Shown: positions 38,044-47,513, counted from the first letter of the stretch. The stretch: 64,000 bases of DNA from Rhodanobacter sp. ANJX3 (GCF_014200755.1 NZ_JACHCM010000009.1:36957-100956), one strand, 5' to 3'. Notes: generated by a model from the sequence alone, not told the origin. A program made the numbers and translations.

Positions 38044-39309
38044 ATGCCCCATCGAATCATCTTTATCCACCAGAATGCACCCGGACAGTTCAAACACCTC
38101 TTGGCGTATTGCGCAGCCAATAGTCAATGCGAAGTCGTCGTTATCGGGGAAAAGCAACGCCTGAAGGCTAACTTTCCCAAGGCTCTGCCCAACGTCCAGT
38201 TTCATGTCTATGAAATAACGGAGATATCACGCGAGCAAGTGCCTGTTGAGTTGTGGACGACAACGCAATCGATGCGTCGCGGTCGTGCCGTCGCGCTTTG
38301 TCTGCAGAATGTTCGTGACAGCGGTTTTCGTCCCGACGTCATCTACGGACATCCCGGCTGGGGCGAGATGCTTCACGTCAAGGACGTCTTTCCGGATGCT
38401 CGAATCGTCAACTACTGCGAGTTCTACTTCAATCGCGAGGGCCAGGACCTGAGCTTCGACCCCGAGTTTCAGCTGGAGGCCGTGGATAGCTATCGCGTCA
38501 GAACGGACAACATGGCCCAATTGGTCAGCTTGATCGATGCCGATGCCAGCATTTGCCCCACGCACTGGCAACGATCGCGCTACCCGACGTTGCTCAGGGA
38601 TCGCATGACTGTGGTACATGACGGGGTCGATCCCACGGTGGTCAAGCCAGACCCTTCGGCAACCGTTCGGCTTAGCGATGGACTGGTGCTCGACCGATCA
38701 CGCCCGGTCATCACCTACGTCAGTCGCAACCTTGAGCCGTATCGCGGGTTCCATGTCTTCATGCGTGCGCTACCTGAAATTCTACGAAGGCTACCGACCG
38801 CTCATGTCTTGATTGTTGGTGGTGATGATGTTTCCTACGGTCGCCAGCTCGCTGGTGGCATGTCGTATCGGGAGTTGATGCTCAAGCAGCTGGGTGCACA
38901 GATCGAAGCACAACGCGTGCACTTCCTTGGACGGATTCCCTACGCGCAGTATCTTCGGGTGCTTCAGGTATCACGTGTTCATGTCTATCTGACGTACCCG
39001 TTCGTGCTGTCGTGGTCGGTGCTTGACGCCATGGCCACAGGTGCGGTCGTCATCGGCTCGGATACCGCGCCGGTGCGTGAAGTCATCGACGATCAGGTCA
39101 ACGGCTTGCTCGTCGATTTTTTCTCTCATGCCGCGCTAGCTGAAAAGGTATGTCAGGCATCTCTTAAGTTTGATCAATTCCTTGAGCTGCGGGAGCGTTC
39201 AGTAGCAACGATCAGGGATAACTTCAATCTGGCATCCTGCATCAGTCGTCAACTCGATGTGTTATTTCCTTCGTCCGACCTGCTGCGTCAGCAGCTGGCA
39301 ACGGCCTAA
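38044..39309 (+). CDS. Family 4 glycosyltransferase (first paralogue)
   Basis: A 421-residue GT-B fold glycosyltransferase. The N-terminal domain has the GT4-group signature HQNAPGQFKHLL, GHPGWGEMLHVKDVFPDAR and CEFYFNREGQDLSFDPEF. The C-terminal nucleotide-sugar domain has YVSRNLEPYRGFHVFMRALP and a SWSVLDAMATGAVVIGSD block with the expected acidic region. No signal peptide or membrane segment, so it acts in the cytoplasm. It lies between the RTX gene and its transporter and has a close paralogue at 44548, so modification of the RTX protein or a linked glycan is plausible. Donor and acceptor cannot be read from sequence. Confidence 0.88.
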   Translation: MPHRIIFIHQNAPGQFKHLLAYCAANSQCEVVVIGEKQRLKANFPKALPNVQFHVYEITEISREQVPVELWTTTQSMRRGRAVALCLQNVRDSGFRPDVIYGHPGWGEMLHVKDVFPDARIVNYCEFYFNREGQDLSFDPEFQLEAVDSYRVRTDNMAQLVSLIDADASICPTHWQRSRYPTLLRDRMTVVHDGVDPTVVKPDPSATVRLSDGLVLDRSRPVITYVSRNLEPYRGFHVFMRALPEILRRLPTAHVLIVGGDDVSYGRQLAGGMSYRELMLKQLGAQIEAQRVHFLGRIPYAQYLRVLQVSRVHVYLTYPFVLSWSVLDAMATGAVVIGSDTAPVREVIDDQVNGLLVDFFSHAALAEKVCQASLKFDQFLELRERSVATIRDNFNLASCISRQLDVLFPSSDLLRQQLATA

Positions 39310-39429
39310 CGTGTTTTATGGAATAAAAGTTATGAACGGATGTCTCGAGCCACGCTTTGTTTCACCCGGTGAGTTAAAGCCCATATTCCGCATGGACTGG
39401 TTCTTGCTCACTAATGTGAGTGCTAAAGC

Positions 39430-41586
39430 ATGACGCTGATCGCTGAAGACGACGCCACACAAACACAAGCACAACCTCAGGATGCCGGGCTGGCACTACT
39501 GCTGTTGATTGCACACTTCCATGGCGTGGCCGCCGAACCTGCGCAGCTGCGGCATAACGCTGCCCTGCAGGGCAGAGCGTTCTCAGAGGATGACCTTGTG
39601 CTTGCCGCTCGCTCGTTAGGGCTGAGGGCGAGGGCCGTGCCTTTGGAAGCCAAGCGCATGGATCGGTTGCCTTGGCCGGCGCTGGCGATGGATCGCGACG
39701 GTCGGCATTTCGTCATCGCTGGGATGAAAGATCAAACCGCGCTTGTGCAAGAAGCCACGGGAGGCGGACCGAGCATTCGCCCCCTCCAGGAAATCCTGGA
39801 ACGTTCCAATGGCCGGATCATTTTGTTTACTTCGCGTGCTGCCATTGCCGGCGAGATAGCGAAATTCGATTTCTCCTGGTTCATTCCGGCGATGGTCAAA
39901 TACCGGCGCATTCTGATGGAGGTCCTTGGTGTCTCCGCCGTCTTGCAGTTGTTTGGACTGGTCACGCCGTTAATGTTTCAGGTGGTGATGGACAAGGTAC
40001 TGACCAATCGGGCGGAGTCGACTCTGCTGGTGATCAGTCTTGCCTTGTTGATCAGCGGATTGTTCGAAGTCCTTTTGACGGGGTTGCGTAATTACGTTTT
40101 CGCGCACACGACGAATCGCATTGATGTGGAGTTGGGTTCCCGGTTGTTCCGACACCTGGTCGCGCTGCCGTTGCCCTATTTTGCGTCACGTCGGGTTGGC
40201 GATACGGTGGCGCGAGTCCGCGAGTTGGAGAACATTCGCAATTTTCTGACCGGTCAGGGACTAACCGCTGTCATTGATGTGTTCTTCTCGTTTATTTTTC
40301 TTGGGGTAATGTGTTTGTACAGCGTGTGGTTGACGCTGATGGTCGCGGCATCGTTGCCCGTGTACGCCCTTATCTCCGTGTTATTGGTGCCGATCCTGCG
40401 TCAAAGGTTGAATGAGAAATTCGTACGGGGCGCCGACAACCAGTCGTTTCTGGTTGAATCGGTCTCGAGCATGGAGACGGTCAAATCGATGGCCGTGGAG
40501 CCGCAGTTTATTCGTCGCTGGGATACCCAACTGGCCGGCTATGTGGCCGCAGGCTTTCGCTCCAGTATGGTTGGCAACGTTGGTCAGCAACTCATTCAAT
40601 GGGTCGGCAAGCTCGTGACCGTCGGCACCTTGTTCTTCGGCGCACTGTTGGTTATCCATGGGCGGCTGACCGTAGGCGAACTCATCGCGTTCAACATGAT
40701 GGCGCAACGCGTTGCCGCACCGGTTTTGCGGCTTGCGCAACTATGGCAGGACTTTCAGCAGGTCGGCATTTCGATGAGCCGGTTGGGCGATGTGCTCAAC
40801 GTGCGCAGCGAGGTGCCTACGCATCAGCAGTCGTTACCGACGGTGAAGGGCGAGATTGTGTTCGATCACGTCACCTTCCGCTATCGGCCGGATGCGCCTG
40901 AAGTACTCAAGGACATCAGCTTGCAGATACGCCCGGGCGAGATCATCGGCATCGTGGGCCGATCCGGATCAGGCAAGAGCACGCTGGCGAAGTTGCTGCA
41001 GCGACTCTATCTACCGGAGCGGGGGGCTTTACGTGTCGATGGCGTCGATCTGAATGTTGCCGACCCCGCATGGCTACGGCGTCAGATCGGGGTGGTGCAA
41101 CAGGAAAATCGCCTGTTCAACCGATCGATCCGTGAAAACATTGCGTTGACGGATCCTGCCGCGCCCATGGATAAAGTGATTCAAGCCGCTACGTTAGCGG
41201 GAGCGCACGAATTCATCACGTTGTTACCCGATGGATACAACACGCGCGTCGAAGAGAATGGCGGCAACCTATCTGGCGGTCAACGACAGCGGCTGGCTAT
41301 TGCGCGTGCCCTGTTGACTCAGCCTCGCATACTTATCTTCGATGAAGCAACCAGCGCGCTGGATGTAGAGACCGAGCAGGTCATTCAACGCAACATGGCC
41401 GCGATCTGCGCAGGCCGCACGGTCATCATCATTGCTCACCGACTGAGTGCTGTGCGCCAGGCACATCAGATATTGGCCATGGATGAGGGATGCATTATCG
41501 AGCGCGGCACGCATGCGGAACTGTTGCATCGTTCCGGGTACTACGCTCGCATGGTTGCGCTTCAGACGACGACGGTGGCCGCATGA
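39430..41586 (+). CDS. Type I secretion ABC transporter with C39-like domain
   Basis: A 718-residue HlyB-type permease/ATPase in the inner membrane. Residues 1-130 form a C39 peptidase-like domain in which the catalytic cysteine is replaced (DAGLALLLLIAHFHG) while the histidine block HFVIAG is kept. It is therefore a non-cleaving substrate-docking domain, as in HlyB. Transmembrane helices follow at about 150-430, then the ATPase with Walker A GRSGSGKST (G510-T518), signature LSGGQRQRLAIARAL and Walker B ILIFDEATSALD. It overlaps hlyD by 4 nt (ATGA). Confidence 0.96.
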   Translation: MTLIAEDDATQTQAQPQDAGLALLLLIAHFHGVAAEPAQLRHNAALQGRAFSEDDLVLAARSLGLRARAVPLEAKRMDRLPWPALAMDRDGRHFVIAGMKDQTALVQEATGGGPSIRPLQEILERSNGRIILFTSRAAIAGEIAKFDFSWFIPAMVKYRRILMEVLGVSAVLQLFGLVTPLMFQVVMDKVLTNRAESTLLVISLALLISGLFEVLLTGLRNYVFAHTTNRIDVELGSRLFRHLVALPLPYFASRRVGDTVARVRELENIRNFLTGQGLTAVIDVFFSFIFLGVMCLYSVWLTLMVAASLPVYALISVLLVPILRQRLNEKFVRGADNQSFLVESVSSMETVKSMAVEPQFIRRWDTQLAGYVAAGFRSSMVGNVGQQLIQWVGKLVTVGTLFFGALLVIHGRLTVGELIAFNMMAQRVAAPVLRLAQLWQDFQQVGISMSRLGDVLNVRSEVPTHQQSLPTVKGEIVFDHVTFRYRPDAPEVLKDISLQIRPGEIIGIVGRSGSGKSTLAKLLQRLYLPERGALRVDGVDLNVADPAWLRRQIGVVQQENRLFNRSIRENIALTDPAAPMDKVIQAATLAGAHEFITLLPDGYNTRVEENGGNLSGGQRQRLAIARALLTQPRILIFDEATSALDVETEQVIQRNMAAICAGRTVIIIAHRLSAVRQAHQILAMDEGCIIERGTHAELLHRSGYYARMVALQTTTVAA

Positions 41587-43004
41587 GGGGTTTATTTTGG
41601 CAGGCTTTCGGCGACCTGTGGCGGCGCTATGGCGAGGTGTTTAAGGTCGCTTGGGGCGAGCGGGGCATGCATGCGTTACCTGATCGCCAAGGCCATGAGA
41701 CAGCATTCTTGCCGGCGCATTTGGAGTTGATGGAAACGCCCGTCCATCCTGCTCCGCGCTGGACGATGCGTATCATTGCCGTAATGACGATATTGGTTCT
41801 GCTTTTGGCGGTATTGGGCAAACTCGACATTGTTGTTGTCGCCGACGGCCAGTTGGTCCCCGATTCCAACGTCAAAGTCGTCCAACCGGCGATCACGGGC
41901 GTGGTTCGTGCGATTCACGTTCAGGACGGTCAGCAAGTAAGCGCGGGTCAGCCTCTGCTGGAACTCGATACACGGCAGGCTGCCGCCGATGCCTCCACGG
42001 CGCACGCCAACCGCGTTCATGCCGCACTAGCGGTCGCGCGGGCACGGGCTTTGCTGGAAGCGGTCGCGACTAACCATTGGCCGAAGTTGGTTGCTGTTCC
42101 GGGAGCGACGGCACTCGAACAACAACAGGCCGCTGACCTGGCGGAGCAAACGTGGCAGGCTTACGTGGCAAAAGTGCAAGACGCCAAAGATGAGCTGAGC
42201 GCACGACAAGCAGATCTTGCCAGTACCCAGCAGGAAATTGCCAAGTATCAAGCCACGGCGCCTTTGGCGCGCCAACAAGCGGACGTCTATCACAGCCTGC
42301 TGCTGAAGAAGGACGTCGCACAGATCGACTATCTGGATCGCGAGCAAACCGCGCAAGGGCAGGAGCATGAGCTCGAAGCCCAGCGAAGCCATGCAGCGCA
42401 ACTGGCAGCGACGATTCGTCAACAGCAAGCCGACCTGGCGGGCACGTCGTCAGGCTTCCTGCGCGACCAACGTTTGGAACTGGACAAGGATCTTCAAGAT
42501 TTCACCACGAGCCAGGATGACGAGACCAAAGCGACCACGCGGCAGGGACTCATGGTTCTCACCGCGCCGACCGCGGGTACGGTGCAACAGCTGTCCGTGC
42601 ATACCCTGGGTGGTGTCGTAACGACGGCGCAGTCATTATTGGAAATCGTGCCCAACGACACGTTGCAAGTGAAAGCGACGATTGAAAACCGTGATGTCGG
42701 ATTCGTACGGGTAGGTCAGCCTGCTGTCGTGAAGGTGGCAGCCTTTCCTTATACCCACTACGGCTATTTGAAAGGGACAGTCGTCGAGGTATCCAATGAT
42801 GCTGCCGCCGATCGCAAACGTGGCTCGGTCTTCGTAGTTTACGTGCAGCTCTCAAGCAATCGGATGCGGGTCGATGATCGTTGGGTCCCTCTCACGCCGG
42901 GTATGAGTGTCACTACTGAGATCACCACAGGACGGCGACGTGTGATCAGTTATTTCCTTGGGCCGCTCATACAGCATGCACAAGAGAGTTTGCATGAGCG
43001 CTAG
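41583..43004 (+). CDS. Type I secretion membrane fusion protein (HlyD family)
   Basis: A 473-residue periplasmic adaptor. One N-terminal transmembrane segment (MTILVLLLAVLG, about residues 60-80), a lipoyl half (VVQPAITGVVRAIHVQDGQQVSAGQPLLELD), long alpha-helical hairpins, and the conserved C-terminal block APTAGTVQQL, VTTAQSLLEIVP and NRDVGFVRVGQPA. ATG 41583 overlaps the ABC gene stop. It bridges the ABC transporter to the TolC-like protein downstream. Confidence 0.95.
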   Translation: MRGLFWQAFGDLWRRYGEVFKVAWGERGMHALPDRQGHETAFLPAHLELMETPVHPAPRWTMRIIAVMTILVLLLAVLGKLDIVVVADGQLVPDSNVKVVQPAITGVVRAIHVQDGQQVSAGQPLLELDTRQAAADASTAHANRVHAALAVARARALLEAVATNHWPKLVAVPGATALEQQQAADLAEQTWQAYVAKVQDAKDELSARQADLASTQQEIAKYQATAPLARQQADVYHSLLLKKDVAQIDYLDREQTAQGQEHELEAQRSHAAQLAATIRQQQADLAGTSSGFLRDQRLELDKDLQDFTTSQDDETKATTRQGLMVLTAPTAGTVQQLSVHTLGGVVTTAQSLLEIVPNDTLQVKATIENRDVGFVRVGQPAVVKVAAFPYTHYGYLKGTVVEVSNDAAADRKRGSVFVVYVQLSSNRMRVDDRWVPLTPGMSVTTEITTGRRRVISYFLGPLIQHAQESLHER

Positions 43005-44439
43005 GGCCATTCTTCTGGCGGCAAGCCTGGTTGGTCTGGGGGCGACTATCGCTGCTGGCGATTCTCGTGCTGTCGATCTTTTTCATACGCAGCGAGCCAT
43101 CCCAGCAGCCGCAGCTAGCCCGATTCTGGCAGGACATGCCATATGTTCCTTCGGTGCGCCCAGTAACCCTTTGACGTTGCGCGAGGCGGTCGAGCGCGCG
43201 TTGTGCACCGGTCCGGATACGCGCGACGCCTGGACTATTATTGAAGAGCGAGCGGCAGCGGTCGGGGTAAGTAAGGCGGCTTATCTGCCGACCCTAACCG
43301 CAACAGGGCAATTAGTGCACGACGACTCTGTCACCAATGTGCGCGATCACGCTTCGCTAAGTTCCAACTATTCAACGATCGTCCAGTCCGACAGCTTGCA
43401 GCTTGGTTGGGTGCTTTATGACTTTGGCGGGCGTCGCGCCGCGCTGAAGAACGCGAAGGCGCTCCTGAGCGCGGCACAAGCTAACGAAGATGCGGTGCTT
43501 CAACAAACTTTTTCGGACACTGCAAAGGCTTATTACTCTGCGCAGGCTGCTATGGAGCAGCTTGTCGCGGACGCCGCGATTGTTGCCGATGCACGAGACA
43601 GTTCCATCGCCGCACAAGAAAGAATTACTCGGGGCGCCGCGCCAAGTACGGAGGGTTATCAGGCGCTCACAGCCTATGAGCAGGCACTGGTCACTCAGAC
43701 CAAGGATCGAGGTTTAGCCGCCGCTGCATTGGGCACGCTTGCAAATGCTATGGGGCTCTCTCCAGATACGGCGTTAACGCTAGAGTCCGTCGATCAGAAC
43801 CGGCTTCCGAACAAGGGCTTTACCGATACGGTTGCAGCGCTTATGCAACACGCGGAGCGAACCCATCCAGCGGTACTGGCAGCGGAGAAAGAGCTAGAAG
43901 CATCGCAAGCGGCGATTGTTCAGGCGAAGGCGCAGGGGCGCCCCACGGTCAAGCTGGTGGGTGATTACAGTCGCAACAATGAACCGGTTCAGTTAGGGCT
44001 TGGTCTGCCCCATTACCCGGCAACCGGACACGACGGTTACGTCGGTTTTCAGGTCAGCATTCCTCTTTTCTCAGGTTTCGCAACCCACTACCAAGTGCGT
44101 CAGGCGCAGGCGCAGCTGGATCAGCAATCCGTTGCGCTTGACAAGGCTCGACAGCAGGTGGCCCTGCAGGTTTGGACGAGTTATCAGACATTGCAGACCG
44201 ACACACAGAACCTGTACGCCAGCCTGCGTTTGCAAGAGGTGGCCACTCAAGCTTGGGAATCGGCGCAGCGTCGCTATAAGTCTGGGATCGGCACCATCTT
44301 GGAATTGCTCAGTACCCAAACGGCGTTGGCACAAGCGCGGCAAATGCGTGTGGAGGCTATCACGGGGTGGCGCTACGACCGATTGGCTTTAGCCTCTGCA
44401 TTGGGTCAACTAGGATGGGACGATCTCAGCGATCAATGA
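42994..44439 (+). CDS. TolC-family outer-membrane channel of the type I system
   Basis: A 481-residue outer membrane efflux protein with signal peptide (AILLAASLVGLGATIAAG). It has the internally repeated TolC helical pattern, including LTLREAVERAL, LYDFGGRRAALKNA, HPAVLAAEKELEAS and VSIPLFSGFATHYQVRQA. It overlaps hlyD by 11 nt. ATG 42994 is preferred (AGAGAG upstream), and ATG 42976 would extend the n-region. The ABC-HlyD-TolC trio is complete. Confidence 0.93.
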   Translation: MSARAILLAASLVGLGATIAAGDSRAVDLFHTQRAIPAAAASPILAGHAICSFGAPSNPLTLREAVERALCTGPDTRDAWTIIEERAAAVGVSKAAYLPTLTATGQLVHDDSVTNVRDHASLSSNYSTIVQSDSLQLGWVLYDFGGRRAALKNAKALLSAAQANEDAVLQQTFSDTAKAYYSAQAAMEQLVADAAIVADARDSSIAAQERITRGAAPSTEGYQALTAYEQALVTQTKDRGLAAAALGTLANAMGLSPDTALTLESVDQNRLPNKGFTDTVAALMQHAERTHPAVLAAEKELEASQAAIVQAKAQGRPTVKLVGDYSRNNEPVQLGLGLPHYPATGHDGYVGFQVSIPLFSGFATHYQVRQAQAQLDQQSVALDKARQQVALQVWTSYQTLQTDTQNLYASLRLQEVATQAWESAQRRYKSGIGTILELLSTQTALAQARQMRVEAITGWRYDRLALASALGQLGWDDLSDQ

Positions 44440-44547
44440 GGGATTCAAAAGAGCAGTGATTTCGGGCTGAGCTTTCGTTGACCACAAACCGAATCCATGT
44501 ATCGATGCAGGAACGATCTCTTCAATGTTCGCCAAGGGAAAGCTGGC

Positions 44548-45783
44548 ATGCGGCTGTTGCTAATTCATCAAAATCTTCCTGGACAATATCGCCATCTGTT
44601 GGTGCATTACGGACGGCAGCCCGACTGCCAAGTGATCGGTTTGGGCGAAGCGCGTCGTCTAAGGGAGAATTTTCGCGCCCCTATTCCGGGAGTGAAGTTG
44701 GTGGGCTACCAAACACCATCACCGTCAAAAGCAACGACGATGCCCACGATGCGTGCGACGGAAGCCGCGGTAACGCGCGGGCAGGTTGTGCTCAAAGCAC
44801 TACTACAAATCAAGAAAGTCGGCTTTTATCCAGACGTTGTATACGCGCATCCGGGCTGGGGAGAGACGCTTTTCCTGAAAGATGTTTTTCCCAAATCGAG
44901 ATTGCTGCACTTCTGTGAGTTCTATTACAACACCGCTGGACAGGACTTCAGTTTCGACCCGGAATTCCCCAATAGCGCCGACGACGTTCTGCGTCTGCGC
45001 ATTCGTAATTTGCATCACCTCATGGCGCTTGAGCAGGCTGACGTTGGCATTGCACCTACGATATGGCAGCGCACGCGGTTTCCCTCCGCATATCAGCCAA
45101 AAATTGAGGTCGTGCACGATGGTGTCGATACGGATTATGTCAAGCCGGACGATCAGGCATTCATCGAGTTTCCAAACAAAAAGCTGCGTTTAACCAAGGC
45201 CGATGAGGTCATTACATTCGTTAGTCGGAACTTGGAACCTTACCGTGGCTTTCATATTTTCATGAGGGCGTTACCGGAATTGCTCAAAGCACGTCCCAAT
45301 GCTCACGTTGTTATCGTTGGGGGTAGCGATGTTTCTTACGGGCGTCGGCCGGCCAAGGGGACTTACCGTGAACTCTATTTGGCAGAAATTGGGGATCGAA
45401 TTGACTTCAGTCGTGTTCACTTTGTAGGCAAAGTTCCCTATGCAATATTTCTTAAGCTACTGCAGGTCTCTACCGCACATGTTTATCTGACTTATCCTTT
45501 CGTATTGTCGTGGTCGATGATGGAGGCCATGGCCGCAGGATGTTTGGTGGTCGGATCAAGAACACCGCCGGTGGAAGAGGTCATCACAAATGAGAAGAAC
45601 GGTCTATTGGTAGATTTTTTCTCTAGCCAGCAACTCGTGGAATCGATTCTGCGTATTTGTGAAGATCCCAATCGGATGCAGGAAGTGCGAGAGCGCGCAA
45701 GGCAAACTATCGTGGATCGCTATGATCTGCACCGCATATGCCTGCCAAGACAAAAGGAATTGATTGAGTCAAGCAGGGCGTAA
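44548..45783 (+). CDS. Family 4 glycosyltransferase (second paralogue)
   Basis: A 411-residue GT-B glycosyltransferase clearly homologous to the one at 38044: HQNLPGQYRHLL, AHPGWGETLFLKDVFP, CEFYYNTAGQDFSFDPEF, FVSRNLEPYRGFHIFMRALPELL and SWSMMEAMAAGCLVVGS. ATG 44548 (MRLLLIHQN) is chosen over 44497 because it aligns with the paralogue start. DNA is lower in GC than in the core genes. Last gene of the secretion island, 109 bp after tolC and so probably co-transcribed. Confidence 0.88.
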   Translation: MRLLLIHQNLPGQYRHLLVHYGRQPDCQVIGLGEARRLRENFRAPIPGVKLVGYQTPSPSKATTMPTMRATEAAVTRGQVVLKALLQIKKVGFYPDVVYAHPGWGETLFLKDVFPKSRLLHFCEFYYNTAGQDFSFDPEFPNSADDVLRLRIRNLHHLMALEQADVGIAPTIWQRTRFPSAYQPKIEVVHDGVDTDYVKPDDQAFIEFPNKKLRLTKADEVITFVSRNLEPYRGFHIFMRALPELLKARPNAHVVIVGGSDVSYGRRPAKGTYRELYLAEIGDRIDFSRVHFVGKVPYAIFLKLLQVSTAHVYLTYPFVLSWSMMEAMAAGCLVVGSRTPPVEEVITNEKNGLLVDFFSSQQLVESILRICEDPNRMQEVRERARQTIVDRYDLHRICLPRQKELIESSRA

Positions 45784-46118
45784 ATTGAGCTTGGAATGGA
45801 CAGATAGAGCGAAATGGAAGCCGCGATGTCGCCAGTAGTTTGGTGACCTCTCCCGGCTTGCGTTTGCCCTGCGTGAGGCTGAAGGCGGTAATGCCCACAC
45901 TCCCCTCGGCCATCCGCCCTTCGTGTGGAGGGTGTACCCAACTGACTTCGCTGTCATATGGTAATGGCGACGTTCCCCCGTTTTCAGGGTAGTCCCCTGC
46001 TTTTGGCGGTCGCTAAAAGTAGAACTAGTCGAAGGGAAAGGAATTGAATCAACGCACGGGGTTTCAACCCAATGCTTCGCTCCGGCAATCAAAGAGACTT
46101 TCCGTACCGGCGTGCGTA
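45784..46118. other. Intergenic scar region, origin unclear
   Basis: No supported gene. Overlapping short frames on the minus strand look like degenerated sequence, possibly insertion-sequence debris, but I cannot assign a family. Confidence 0.35.
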
Positions 46119-46158
46119 CAACGACTTAGGCCACCCGTTGAGGTGGCCTAAGTCGTTG
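46119..46158 (-). terminator. 17-bp perfect hairpin next to the tRNA-Val fragment
   Basis: Arms 46119-46135 and 46142-46158 pair perfectly around a 6-nt loop, ending 8 nt from the tRNA-Val 3' end. On the minus strand it lies directly downstream of the tRNA and was probably its terminator. No T tract follows. Confidence 0.5.
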
Positions 46159-46165
46159 AATCTAG

Positions 46166-46213
46166 TGGTGGGCGATGCAAGGATCGAACTTGCGACACCT
46201 GCCGTGTGAAGGC
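46166..46213 (-). other. Attachment site: 3' part of tRNA-Val(CAC)
   Basis: On the minus strand this carries the 3' half of a tRNA: anticodon loop TTCACAC (anticodon CAC), 3' anticodon stem, T arm GCAAG-GATCGAA-CTTGC (46177-46193, plus-strand reading), acceptor half and CCA (46166-46168). The match to a tRNA stops at about 46213, inside the 5' anticodon stem, and no D arm or 5' acceptor follows. This is the typical duplicated att core left by integration into a tRNA 3' end. The integrase begins 127 bp away. Confidence 0.8.
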
Positions 46214-46339
46214 GAAATTCACACGCCCAGAAAGCTAGATGTACCAATGGTTTCAGAGATATTTCTGTGATGCGCGGAACGCCTATGGAACGGTTCGTTT
46301 TTGTATTGCGCGAAAGAAGCGATGCCCGACAATGAGGGC

Positions 46340-47428
46340 ATGGCAACCATCTCAAAGACAGATGCAGGCACCTACAAGGTGCTCATCCGAAAGGCCCGTT
46401 TTGGTGTCCCCCAGCTGTACAAGACCTTCACCAGGAAAGAGGACGCGGAGGCTTGGGGAAGGAAAACCGAGAGCGAAATCGAGCGAGGCGCCTGGCGCGA
46501 TGTTGGTGGAGCCGACAGGATGACCCTGGCGGTGGCGCTGGAAAAGTACCAGACCGAAGAAACTCCCAAGCACCGTGGTGCCGAGGTCGAGGGCTACCAC
46601 ATCAAAGTGCTGAAAGAGGAAGCGCTTGCACAGACAGTTCTCGACCGGATCACGCGTGGCAATGTGCGCGCCCTCTGTGACCGCTGGCTCACGAAGGGCT
46701 ACGCCGTGGCCACGGTCAACCGTCGCCTGACGATCCTTCATGCAGTTTTCGAGTGCGCGCGAATCAATTGGGGTATGGCTGGGTTGAGCAACCCGGCTGT
46801 GTCTCTGAAGCTCAAGGGGGCGACCAAGCGCGAACGTCGTGTCAGTGTGGAAGAAGTTGCTGCGCTATGCGATGCCAGCGACTCGGCTTGGCTGCCTGCT
46901 GCAGTTCGCGTTGCCGTCGAAACGGCCATGCGTCGCGGTGAAATCTGCAAACTTCGCTGGTCGATGGTAGATATTGATGCCGGCGTGGCTTACTTGCCCG
47001 GTCGGATCACAAAGGCGGGTAGACCACGTGGTGTCCCGTTATCGCCTGAAACAGTCAAGGTGCTGAACGATCTTTTGCTTGTGACAAAGGGCAAGGACGA
47101 AGTGGCGGATGACTTCGTGCTTGGCGGTCTTCAATCGCATTCGATCACGCAGGCGTTTGCTCGCGCAGCCAAACGCAGTCGTGCCGGATATCTGGCTGAC
47201 TGTGCAGTGAAGGGCACAACACCTTCGGCTGAATACCTTGCCGATCTGACTTTTCACGACCTCCGTCACGAAGCCACGAGCCGGCTTGCGGAGATTTTCA
47301 GCCTGCACGAGTTGATGAAGATCGTGGGTCATTCGTCGAGCTCCATGCTTGAACGCTACTACCACCCGCGCGCGGAAGACTTTGCCAAGCGTCTACGCGA
47401 TGTGGCCAAGGGGCCACGAGTTCGATGA
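46340..47428 (+). CDS. Tyrosine-type site-specific integrase
   Basis: A 362-residue phage-type integrase. The N-terminal arm-binding domain is ATISKTDAGTYKVLIRK; the core-binding domain spans about 70-160. The catalytic domain has Arg in TAMRRGEICKLRW, HDLRHEATSRL (H-x-x-R-H) and VGHSSSSMLERYYHP with the nucleophilic Tyr. ATG 46340 is preferred from typical N-termini; ATG 46322 and 46301 are alternatives. It reads away from the att core and most likely catalyses integration at tRNA-Val. Confidence 0.92.
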   Translation: MATISKTDAGTYKVLIRKARFGVPQLYKTFTRKEDAEAWGRKTESEIERGAWRDVGGADRMTLAVALEKYQTEETPKHRGAEVEGYHIKVLKEEALAQTVLDRITRGNVRALCDRWLTKGYAVATVNRRLTILHAVFECARINWGMAGLSNPAVSLKLKGATKRERRVSVEEVAALCDASDSAWLPAAVRVAVETAMRRGEICKLRWSMVDIDAGVAYLPGRITKAGRPRGVPLSPETVKVLNDLLLVTKGKDEVADDFVLGGLQSHSITQAFARAAKRSRAGYLADCAVKGTTPSAEYLADLTFHDLRHEATSRLAEIFSLHELMKIVGHSSSSMLERYYHPRAEDFAKRLRDVAKGPRVR

Positions 47429-47444
47429 TTTCGGAGGTGCAGCC

Positions 47445-47510
47445 ATGATTCGTACGATCTACAGCAAGCGACCTGTGTGGTTGGTTGACAGCGAGCAAGA
47501 GCGCAGGTGA
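47445..47510 (+). CDS. Tiny open frame (21 residues) with strong ribosome binding site
   Basis: ATG 47445 is preceded by GGAGGT at ideal spacing and encodes 21 residues (MIRTIYSKRPVWLVDSEQER and one more Arg). The next gene starts 3 nt after its stop. It may be a leader peptide or a real small protein. Confidence 0.4.
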   Translation: MIRTIYSKRPVWLVDSEQERR

Positions 47511-47513
47511 GTA

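Noticed and set aside
45784..46092. Short minus-strand frames as an insertion-sequence remnant
   Set aside because: No transposase motif could be identified, so no family or mobile element is assigned.
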